DNA from: Clostridia bacterium | GTDB taxonomy: Bacteria; Bacillota; Clostridia; Christensenellales; Borkfalkiaceae | DNA: 8,409 bases | Assembly: GCA_029052615.1 (NCBI GenBank) | Contig: JAIDIR010000185.1 | Location: forward strand, 1 to 8,409 | Direction of reading: 5' to 3' | Shown here: positions 1 through 5,037 of the stretch, piece after piece | Position numbering within the stretch: the stretch's first letter is position 1 | Layout of the letters: each line of letters begins with the position of its first letter | Position numbers and translations under genes: made by a program | Notes under the pieces: generated by a model | Told to the model about the DNA's origin: nothing | What the model saw: only the letters and a program-made list of their open reading frames with translations | Databases searched by the model: none

Positions 1-138
1 CCGCAAAAGCTGTACGGGGCGATAGCTGCAGTCATCGTATTTCTGTTCTGGTGCTATTTAATGGTAAACAGTTTGGAAATAGGCATCATATACAACGGCA
101 AACTCGTCAATCCCGTCGACAGAAAATTTTTAAAATAA
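1..138 (+). CDS. C-terminal end of a YihY/BrkB-like membrane protein (partial)
   Basis: Reading from base 1 gives 45 residues and a TAA stop; the start lies outside the window. The visible part opens with KLYGAIAAVIVFLFWCYLMV, a transmembrane helix of the pattern 'YG-x-hydrophobic run-W-x-Y-L' that closes the membrane domain of the YihY/virulence-factor BrkB family (once annotated as ribonuclease BN). It is followed by a short polar tail that ends in RKFLK. Proteins of this family are multi-pass inner-membrane proteins whose biochemical role is not settled. The gene converges on the DegV-family gene, and both end at the hairpin that begins three bases after this stop. The assignment rests on one helix and its pattern only; another polytopic membrane protein cannot be excluded. 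Confidence 0.65.
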   Translation, partial: PQKLYGAIAAVIVFLFWCYLMVNSLEIGIIYNGKLVNPVDRKFLK

Positions 139-140
139 AA

Positions 141-180
141 GCATCCGTCCGAATTTTCGGACGGATGCTCGTTTGTTTTT
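141..180. terminator. Bidirectional intrinsic terminator between convergent genes
   Basis: A perfect 12-bp stem (141-152 with 157-168) closes a 4-base loop. On the plus strand it is followed by the T-rich run TCGTTTGTTTTT. On the minus strand it is followed by TTTTATTTTA. It can therefore end transcripts of both the YihY-like gene (+), whose stop is at 138, and the DegV-family gene (-), whose stop is at 187. The stem core CCGTCCG recurs in the terminator behind the tRNA gene. Confidence 0.9.
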
Positions 181-186
181 CCGTAA

Positions 187-1053
187 TTAATATTTAATTG
201 ATACCGCACATGCAAGCGCTCCGGGACCGATATGGCAGGAAACGCTGAGGGAGAGGGGGTTAATGCACTCGACTTTAAGGTCGGGGAATCTCTCTTCAAG
301 CTCGGCGGCAAAAATCTTCGCCTCTTCGATATTTTCGGTATGCGCAACGGCAAGGCTCATTTTGCCCGCCGCTCTCAGCTCTGCAAATCTGTTTTTCAGG
401 TCGTTGTCAATGGCGTTAAGCATCGTCGTCTTTGCGTCAACGAGTTTTCTCACCTTTGCATACTGGTCCAGCTTGAAACCCTGAATCTGCAAAACGGGCT
501 TAATTTTCAAAAGCGTACCTATCATCGCTACCGCGGGGGTAAGTCTGCCGCCCTTTTTCAGATATTTCAGCGTGTCGACCATAATGTAAATGGAGGACTG
601 CATCTTGGTCTGCATCAGCCAGTCGCGGATTTCTTCCGCGCTCTTGCCGGCATCAATCATGGCAAGCGCGTCCATAACGCTTCTGCGCATGGTTATGGAA
701 ATTCTCTGGTTATCGATAACGTAAACCTTTCCCGCATACTCGGTCTCAGCAAGGTGCGAAAGGGTATGGCAGGTTTCGGAAAGACCGCTTGACATGGGGA
801 TATGTATAATCTTGTCGTAGTCCTTTAAAATTTTGGTCCACAGCTCGCCAACGTCAAACGCGCTGGGCTGGGAGGTGGAAACCTGTGAGTCGGACTTCAG
901 CTTTTCGTAAAACTGTTCCTGCGTCAGGGTCAGATCTTCGAAGTACTGTTCGCCGTCGATTAAGACGGGCATAGGCACGACGAAAATGCCAAGCTCTTTC
1001 GCCTCGTTCTGCGTAATGCCGCTGTTGCTGTCGGTAACGATTGCTATTTTCAT
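187..1053 (-). CDS. DegV-family fatty-acid-binding protein
   Basis: The 288-residue product has the full length and architecture of the DegV family. Members bind a single fatty acid in the cleft between two alpha/beta domains; the FakB members present it to the FakA kinase for phosphorylation and use in phospholipid synthesis. Visible hallmarks are the N-terminal IAIVTDSNSGI strand-loop, TSQPS (60-64), SSGLS (88-92), the linker DTLKYLKKGGRL (160-171) and HIGPGA (274-279). These supply the Thr/Ser, Arg and His residues that hold the carboxylate in known structures. The usual SSGLSGT is SSGLSET here. No signal peptide is seen, so the protein is cytosolic. The start is supported by AGAGGG (1061-1066) 7-8 bases upstream. 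The gene has its own promoter, and the ilvA-ridA transcript may also read into it. No fakA (DAK-type kinase) gene is in the window, so a FakB role is inferred; paralogues are common and the fatty-acid preference cannot be read from sequence. Confidence 0.93.
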   Translation of the reverse strand: MKIAIVTDSNSGITQNEAKELGIFVVPMPVLIDGEQYFEDLTLTQEQFYEKLKSDSQVSTSQPSAFDVGELWTKILKDYDKIIHIPMSSGLSETCHTLSHLAETEYAGKVYVIDNQRISITMRRSVMDALAMIDAGKSAEEIRDWLMQTKMQSSIYIMVDTLKYLKKGGRLTPAVAMIGTLLKIKPVLQIQGFKLDQYAKVRKLVDAKTTMLNAIDNDLKNRFAELRAAGKMSLAVAHTENIEEAKIFAAELEERFPDLKVECINPLSLSVSCHIGPGALACAVSIKY

Positions 1054-1089
1054 AAGTAATCCCTCTTAAAAAACAAAAACTATGTGCCC

Positions 1090-1118
1090 ATTATAACAAC
1101 AAACCGTTGACAAGTCAA
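1090..1118 (-). promoter_or_regulatory. Sigma-A-type promoter of the DegV-family gene
   Basis: Read on the minus strand, -35 TTGACT (1118-1113) and -10 TATAAT (1095-1090) are separated by exactly 17 bp, which is 11 of 12 consensus positions. Transcription should start near 1083, giving a leader of about 30 bases that contains the ribosome binding site. It lies in the 83-bp gap between ridA and the DegV-family gene, where no terminator is visible. Confidence 0.75.
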
Positions 1119-1119
1119 C
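1106..1119. promoter_or_regulatory. Operator-like dyad over the -35 box of the DegV-family gene
   Basis: The 14-mer GTTGACAAGTCAAC is an inverted repeat with two 6-base arms and a 2-base centre. It fully covers the -35 hexamer of the downstream promoter, where a bound repressor would block RNA polymerase. The TTGA...TCAA arms resemble in outline the sites of FabT-type MarR regulators of fatty-acid genes, but one arm is partly the -35 box itself, so the symmetry could be accidental. No regulator gene is in the window. Confidence 0.35.
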
Positions 1120-1136
1120 TGTTTTGCGGCGCGTGA

Positions 1137-1508
1137 TTAAATCTCCGCAATTGCCTCTATTTCCACAAGGCAGCCCTTGGGAATGTCCTTAACCGCAACG
1201 CAGCTTCTCGCGGGGGAGGAGGTAAAGTATTTTGCGTATACCTCGTTAAACGCCGCAAAGTCCTTTATGTCCGCAAGGAAGCATACCGTCTTTACGACTT
1301 TATCAATGGAAGAGCCTGCGGCTTCCAGAAGCGCCTTAACGTTTTTGCACGACTGTTCGGTCTGACCCGCAACGTCGTTTGCTTCCACGATGCCGGTGGC
1401 GGGGTTAACGGGTATCTGTCCGCTGGTGAACACCAAGCCGCTGACTATTTTTGCCTGTGAATAAGGACCTATCGTCGCAGGGGCTTTATCCGTAGATACG
1501 GTTTTCAT
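1137..1508 (-). CDS. ridA: RidA family reactive intermediate/imine deaminase
   Basis: This 123-residue protein is a full-length RidA (YjgF/YER057c/UK114) member. The family forms cytosolic homotrimers that hydrolyse 2-aminoacrylate and 2-aminocrotonate, released by PLP-dependent serine/threonine dehydratases, to pyruvate or 2-oxobutyrate and ammonia. Hallmarks are GPYSQA (14-19), FTSGQIP (27-33) and the signature ARSCVAVKDIPKGCLVEIEA (100-119). Arg101 and Glu116 sit at the spacing of the conserved substrate-binding Arg and catalytic Glu of the RidA subgroup. The gene lies 18 bases behind threonine ammonia-lyase on the same strand, so enzyme and detoxifier are made together. A strong site, GGAGGT (1518-1523), lies 9 bases before the ATG and overlaps nothing in ilvA, whose stop is at 1527-1529. 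Conservation of the Arg and the neighbour make true imine deaminase activity likely; other Rid subfamilies often lack this Arg. Confidence 0.95.
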   Translation of the reverse strand: MKTVSTDKAPATIGPYSQAKIVSGLVFTSGQIPVNPATGIVEANDVAGQTEQSCKNVKALLEAAGSSIDKVVKTVCFLADIKDFAAFNEVYAKYFTSSPARSCVAVKDIPKGCLVEIEAIAEI

Positions 1509-1526
1509 ATAATAATTACCTCCAAA

Positions 1527-2732
1527 TCAATTTATAACTTTAAATCCGCCTGCTTTCAGGCTGTCTTTAATGAGTTTAATATGCTCGAAATCGCGCGTTT
1601 CAATCTGCAATTTCAGATAGCAGCCGTTAATGGCGGAGCCTTCGTTGGTTCTCTCGTGCAATACGGCGGTTACGTTTCCTCCGCAGTTTGCAACGATTTC
1701 GGAAACGCCGACCAGCTGTCCGGGTTTATCCGTCAGCTCGAGAGTGAGAGAGCACTGCCTGCCGCTCATTAAAAGTCCGCGGCTGATAACGCGCGAAAGA
1801 ATAGTAACGTCAATGTTACCGCCCGAAACGAGGCAGACGACTTTTTTGCCCTTGGAGTTAGGGATTTTATTGAACAAAACGGCGGCAAGAGCAACCGCAC
1901 CGGCGCCCTCGGCAATCATTTTCTGCTTTTCGATGAGCGTTAAAATGGCGGCGGAAACCTGATCGTCGTTGACGGTAACGACTCCGTCAACGTATTTGGA
2001 ACAGATGTCGAACGTAATGTGTCCGGGTTCTTTTACCGCAATGCCGTCGGCAACGGTGGAAACGGAGGGCAGAGTTTCGATTTTATGGTGTTCGAGCGAG
2101 TTAGCCATACTCGGCGCACCCGTCGACTGCACGCCGTATACGCGCACCTTGGGATTGAGCGACTTGACGGCGTAAGCCACGCCGGAAACGAGTCCGCCGC
2201 CGCCCACGGGCACGACTACGATATCGGCATCCTTGACCTGCTCCATAATTTCAAGCCCGATCGTGCCTTGCCCCGCAATTACGTCCTCGTCGTCGAAGGG
2301 ATGAATAAAGGTGTACCCATTCTTTTCGTGCAGCTCTTCGGCTCTGTTGTGGGCGTCGTCGTAGACGCCGGGCACCAGAACGACTTCCGCGCCGTAGCTT
2401 CTGGTCGCCTCGACTTTGGATATGGGCGCACCGTCGGGCATACAGATAATCGATCTAATGCCGAACTTTTTAGAAGCGAGAGCAACGCCCTGCGCGTGGT
2501 TGCCCGCCGAGCACGCAATAACGCCGCGCGCCTTTTCCTCGTCGGTCAGTTGGGCAATTTTGTAGTAAGCGCCGCGCACCTTAAACGAGCCGGTAATCTG
2601 CAAATTTTCGCATTTCAAATAAACGCTACATCCGCTGATGTTGGAAATGGTAGGGGAATAGATTACGTCCGTCTGCCTTATGGCTTCCTTTAAAACGTAG
2701 TGCGCGTGATACACTTTATCGAGTGTTAACAT
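1527..2732 (-). CDS. ilvA: Threonine ammonia-lyase (threonine dehydratase) with ACT domain
   Basis: The 401-residue product is a PLP fold-type II enzyme that deaminates L-threonine to 2-oxobutyrate and ammonia, the first step towards isoleucine or of threonine breakdown; such enzymes usually also accept serine. The PLP lysine is Lys51 in GSFKVRGAYYK. SAGNHAQGVA (75-84) binds the substrate carboxylate, the glycine loop PVGGGGL (175-181) holds the cofactor phosphate, and SGGN (303-306) contacts the pyridine ring. A single ACT domain fills about 328-400 (LTLELTDKPGQL onwards), which matches the medium-length form. This is longer than ACT-less TdcB (about 330 residues) and shorter than two-ACT-domain IlvA of E. 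coli (about 510). An ACT domain suggests allosteric control by an amino acid, but the effector cannot be read. An AAGGCGG-type site precedes the ATG by about 8 bases. ridA follows in the same operon. A biosynthetic or catabolic role is open: no other ilv genes are nearby. Confidence 0.95.
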   Translation of the reverse strand: MLTLDKVYHAHYVLKEAIRQTDVIYSPTISNISGCSVYLKCENLQITGSFKVRGAYYKIAQLTDEEKARGVIACSAGNHAQGVALASKKFGIRSIICMPDGAPISKVEATRSYGAEVVLVPGVYDDAHNRAEELHEKNGYTFIHPFDDEDVIAGQGTIGLEIMEQVKDADIVVVPVGGGGLVSGVAYAVKSLNPKVRVYGVQSTGAPSMANSLEHHKIETLPSVSTVADGIAVKEPGHITFDICSKYVDGVVTVNDDQVSAAILTLIEKQKMIAEGAGAVALAAVLFNKIPNSKGKKVVCLVSGGNIDVTILSRVISRGLLMSGRQCSLTLELTDKPGQLVGVSEIVANCGGNVTAVLHERTNEGSAINGCYLKLQIETRDFEHIKLIKDSLKAGGFKVIN

Positions 2733-2763
2733 AGTAAATCCGCCTTTTGCGTGTTATTCTTAA

Positions 2764-2792
2764 ATTATACGGCTAAACGCATAAAATGTCAA
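2764..2792 (-). promoter_or_regulatory. Perfect consensus sigma-A promoter of ilvA-ridA
   Basis: On the minus strand, TTGACA (2792-2787) and TATAAT (2769-2764) match the consensus at all 12 positions with a 17-bp spacer. The start point should be near 2757, giving a leader of about 25 bases before the ilvA ATG. That is too short for a T-box or other riboswitch, so control would have to act at initiation or on the enzyme through its ACT domain. Confidence 0.9.
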
Positions 2793-2848
2793 TAATATAA
2801 GTACCTTTTGTATAAATATTCAAGAGTAAGCGCGGTTAAAATATATGC

Positions 2849-2862
2849 GCAAAAATTTTTGC
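2849..2862. repeat. Short perfect palindrome in the ilvA/tRNA intergenic region
   Basis: GCAAAAATTTTTGC is a perfect 14-bp palindrome. It lies about 57 bp upstream of the ilvA -35 box and about 20 bp upstream of the possible tRNA promoter. It could be a protein-binding site or simply bent A/T-rich DNA between divergent promoters. Nothing else in the sequence supports a function. Confidence 0.3.
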
Positions 2863-2882
2863 CGTAACGCCCTCAAAATTGC

Positions 2883-2911
2883 TTGAAATTTAATTTTAAT
2901 TGTTATAAACT
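2883..2911 (+). promoter_or_regulatory. Possible promoter of the tRNA-Ser gene
   Basis: TTGAAA (2883-2888) is followed after 17 bp by TAAACT (2906-2911), or after 15 bp by TATAAA (2904-2909). Neither -10 is as good as the promoters of the protein genes in this window. It is the best plus-strand candidate ahead of the tRNA. A start near 2917 would include the truncated tRNA copy at 2934-2970 in the tRNA precursor. Confidence 0.4.
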
Positions 2912-2933
2912 GTAATAGCTGTTGTATGTAAAT

Positions 2934-2970
2934 GCAGAGGTGGCAGAGTGGTACTTCGTGACACTCTGCG
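2934..2970 (+). pseudogene. Collapsed tRNA-Ser remnant forming a hairpin
   Basis: Bases 2934-2952 are identical to the first 19 bases of the intact tRNA-Ser at 2995-3013, and the three bases before each copy (AAT) also match, giving a 22-base direct repeat with a 61-base period. After 11 unrelated or diverged bases comes CTCTGCG (2964-2970), which equals the end of the tRNA acceptor arm plus its discriminator base; the AACGG after it also occurs behind the intact tRNA. The anticodon arm, variable arm and T arm are missing, so it cannot be a working tRNA. Bases 2943-2950 and 2962-2969 form a perfect 8-bp hairpin. The simplest reading is a tandem tRNA duplication that later lost its middle. A selected leader structure is the alternative. 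Confidence 0.6.
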
Positions 2971-2994
2971 AACGGCAGACAACTTGATAGGAAT

Positions 2995-3084
2995 GCAGAG
3001 GTGGCAGAGTGGTCGAATGCGCACGACTCGAAATCGTGTTACGTAGGAATACGTACGGAGGTTCGAATCCTCTCCTCTGCGCCA
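2995..3084 (+). tRNA. tRNA-Ser (anticodon CGA)
   Basis: A complete class II tRNA that should read UCG codons. The acceptor stem is GCAGAGG (2995-3001) with CCTCTGC (3074-3080), G3081 is the discriminator and CCA (3082-3084) is encoded. The anticodon stem CACGA/TCGTG (3022-3026/3034-3038) encloses the loop CTCGAAA with anticodon CGA at 3029-3031. The long variable arm is a 6-bp TACGTA/TACGTA stem with a GGAA loop (3040-3055), typical of tRNA-Ser. The T stem GGAGG/CCTCT (one G-T pair) carries the loop TTCGAAT (3062-3068). A terminator follows directly, so the gene is transcribed alone, apart from the upstream remnant. Confidence 0.97.
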
Positions 3085-3118
3085 AAACGGACGGGTATTT
3101 TGCCCGTCCGTTTTAAAA
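3084..3118 (+). terminator. Intrinsic terminator of tRNA-Ser
   Basis: AAAACGGACGGG (3084-3095) pairs with CCCGTCCGTTTT (3103-3114) across a 7-base loop: an 8-bp GC-rich core flanked by A4/T4. It begins at the last base of the encoded CCA, so little 3' trailer is left to trim. It also insulates the ABC operon promoter 70 bp downstream. Confidence 0.9.
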
Positions 3119-3189
3119 TGTAAAAATTTTTCGTTTTATATCACCGTTTTATCACAATCGGCTTTTATAATAATGAAGAACGCTGTTAT

Positions 3190-3218
3190 TTGACATCGTT
3201 GGAAATATTTAGTATAAT
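3190..3218 (+). promoter_or_regulatory. Perfect consensus sigma-A promoter of the ABC exporter operon
   Basis: TTGACA (3190-3195) and TATAAT (3213-3218) match the consensus at all 12 positions, with a 17-bp spacer. The start point is expected near 3225, about 30 bases before the ATG at 3256. A small imperfect dyad, TAACGGTTA (3228-3236), lies just after the start point and could be an operator, but it is too short to argue for. The leader GAGGTG (3246-3251) is the ribosome binding site. Confidence 0.9.
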
Positions 3219-3255
3219 ATGAATTTGTAACGGTTATCTTAATTTGAGGTGAAGA

Positions 3256-5037
3256 ATGGTAAAAACTTTGCTAAAAAGCGTAAGGGAATACAAAGCCGCT
3301 TCCATATTGACGCCTGTTTTAATGGTGGGCGAAGCGGTGATGGAAATTATTATCCCGTTTTTAATGACGTACATCGTCGGCGAGCTTGAAAGAGTTGCAA
3401 AGGTTGGCGGTTCGGTCAATATTAAAACTATTGCAATTTGTTCGTCGATAATGGTTGTGTGCGCCATATTCGCACTGTTGTGCGGCGCGTTCGGCAGTAA
3501 GCTTGCTGCAAAGGCTTCGTGCGGATTTGCTCACAATTTAAGGGAAGATATGTACAATAATCTGCAAACCTATTCGTTTGCAAATATCGACAACTTTTCA
3601 ACGGCAAGCCTTATCACGCGTATAACGACCGATGTTTCCAACGTTCAGATGGCGTATCAGATGTGCATAAGAATGTTGGTGCGCGCGCCTATTCTGTTCA
3701 TATCGTCCATAGTTATGACGATTATAATCGAGCCTACGATGGCGCTCATTTTCGGCTGCGCCGCGGTGCTTTTGGGTATCGTCGTTGCTGTTTGTATGTT
3801 CAAGGTAGTGCCTTACTTCCGCACGATGTTCAAAAAGTACGACAAGCTGAACGCCGTCGTGCAGGAGGATCTGACTGCAATCCGCGTGGTTAAGTCGTAC
3901 GTGAGAGAGGAGCGCGAAATTTCCAAAATGGAGCAGGCTTCGGGCGACCTTTACAAGTACGCCGTAAAAGCCGAACGCATATTGACAATTATGATGCCGA
4001 GTACGTTTATCGTAATGTTTATGGTAAACATAGTCATTTTGACAATCGGCTCGAATATGTACGTCGGCAATATCGCGGGCAGCGTCAGCCCTTCGCAGAT
4101 TCAGACGCTCATTCAGTATTCCGCACAGATTTTGTCGGGCGTAATGATGGTTGCAATGTGCCTGAACTTCATTTCGCTTTCAAAGGGCTCGGCGGACCGT
4201 ATCTGTGAAGTTTTAAACGAAAAGACGACTCTTCCCAAGCCGCAATCGCCCGTTTACGGGGTCGCGGACGGCTCTATCGAGTTGAACGACGTTGACTTTT
4301 TCTATTCGCAGAAATCGGACGTGCCGGTACTTAAGGATGTAACCGTGCGTATAAATTCGGGCGAAACGGTAGGTATAATCGGCGCTACGGGCAGCGGCAA
4401 AACGTCGCTCGTGTCGCTCATTCCAAGGCTGTACGACGTGGCGCAGGGCTACGTTAAGGTGGGCGGCGTGGACGTCCGCAATTACGATCTGAACACGCTG
4501 CGCAACAACGTTGCCATGGTATTGCAGAAAAACGTTCTGTTCTCGGGCACTATCGAAGAAAACTTGCGCTGGGGCGACGAAAACGCTACGGAAGAGGAAA
4601 TTAAGGCTGCCGCAGAGCAGGCTTGCGCGGCGGAGTTTATAGAAAGAATGCCCGGTAAATATCAATACGATTTGGGGCACGGCGGCGTAAACGTTTCTGG
4701 CGGACAGAAGCAGCGCCTTTGCATTGCGCGCGCGCTTTTAAAGAAGCCTAAAGTAATAATTTTCGACGACAGCACGTCCGCGGTCGATACCAAGACCGAC
4801 GCGATAATACGCGAAAATCTGCGCAAATACTCGCCCGACCTTACTAAAATAATCATCGCCCAGCGTATCGCTTCCGTTCAGGACGCTGACAAAATCATAG
4901 TGTTGGACGACGGCAGAATCAACGGTATCGGTACGCACGAAGAGCTTCTGAAATCAAACGAAATTTACCGTGAAGTTTTTGAATCGCAGATTAAGGGGCA
5001 GGAAGACGGTGCGGAAGGAGGTGCCGTAAATGAGTAA
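3256..5037 (+). CDS. ABC exporter half-transporter with degenerate ATPase site
   Basis: This 593-residue protein is a type IV (exporter-fold) ABC half-transporter: an N-terminal membrane domain of about six helices (residues about 15-310) fused to a nucleotide-binding domain (about 340-580). The NBD has Walker A GATGSGKTS (376-384, Lys382), Q-loop Gln424, signature VSGGQ (480-484) and Walker B VIIFDDS. The catalytic Glu is replaced by Asp505, and the switch His by Gln536 (IIIAQR). These changes mark the degenerate partner of heterodimeric exporters such as TM287/288, BmrCD and LmrCD. Its canonical SGGQ signature would complete the active site of the partner encoded next, whose start overlaps this stop by 8 bp. 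Family members export drugs, peptides or lipids; the substrate here is unknown. There is no peptidase or other accessory domain. The protein is in the cytoplasmic membrane. Confidence 0.95.
   Translation: MVKTLLKSVREYKAASILTPVLMVGEAVMEIIIPFLMTYIVGELERVAKVGGSVNIKTIAICSSIMVVCAIFALLCGAFGSKLAAKASCGFAHNLREDMYNNLQTYSFANIDNFSTASLITRITTDVSNVQMAYQMCIRMLVRAPILFISSIVMTIIIEPTMALIFGCAAVLLGIVVAVCMFKVVPYFRTMFKKYDKLNAVVQEDLTAIRVVKSYVREEREISKMEQASGDLYKYAVKAERILTIMMPSTFIVMFMVNIVILTIGSNMYVGNIAGSVSPSQIQTLIQYSAQILSGVMMVAMCLNFISLSKGSADRICEVLNEKTTLPKPQSPVYGVADGSIELNDVDFFYSQKSDVPVLKDVTVRINSGETVGIIGATGSGKTSLVSLIPRLYDVAQGYVKVGGVDVRNYDLNTLRNNVAMVLQKNVLFSGTIEENLRWGDENATEEEIKAAAEQACAAEFIERMPGKYQYDLGHGGVNVSGGQKQRLCIARALLKKPKVIIFDDSTSAVDTKTDAIIRENLRKYSPDLTKIIIAQRIASVQDADKIIVLDDGRINGIGTHEELLKSNEIYREVFESQIKGQEDGAEGGAVNE
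5015..5022 (+). promoter_or_regulatory. Ribosome binding site fixing the start of the second ABC gene
   Basis: AAGGAGGT lies inside the end of the first ABC gene, 7 bases ahead of the ATG at 5030. It singles out this ATG over the in-frame Met codons at residues 5 and 6. Together with the ATGAGTAA overlap of start and stop it implies coupled translation and near-equal amounts of the two subunits. Confidence 0.85.

Noticed and set aside
232..792. 186-residue plus-strand frame opposite the DegV-family gene
   Set aside because: It is antisense to a full-length, motif-complete gene; its composition (many H, R, G) is typical of a shadow frame, and it resembles no family.
2019..2693. 224-residue plus-strand frame opposite ilvA
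   Set aside because: A shadow of the conserved lyase gene, with low-quality His/Arg/Gly-rich composition and no ribosome binding site.
2733..2763. T-box or amino-acid riboswitch in the ilvA leader
   Set aside because: The promoter places the transcript start only about 25 bases before the ATG, which leaves no room for a structured leader.
2992..3084. Attachment site of an integrated element at the tRNA gene
   Set aside because: The repeat involves the 5' end and not the 3' end of the tRNA, the copies are only 61 bases apart, and no integrase or phage gene is in the window.
2903..3085. 60-residue minus-strand reading frame across the tRNA-Ser and its remnant
   Set aside because: It is the reverse complement of a tRNA gene; the MAQRRGFEPP-like start is a well-known false product of tRNA T arms. 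It has no ribosome binding site or independent support.
3166..3171. An additional TATAAT upstream of the ABC operon
   Set aside because: No acceptable -35 hexamer lies 16-18 bp upstream, and the perfect promoter at 3190-3218 is closer to the gene.
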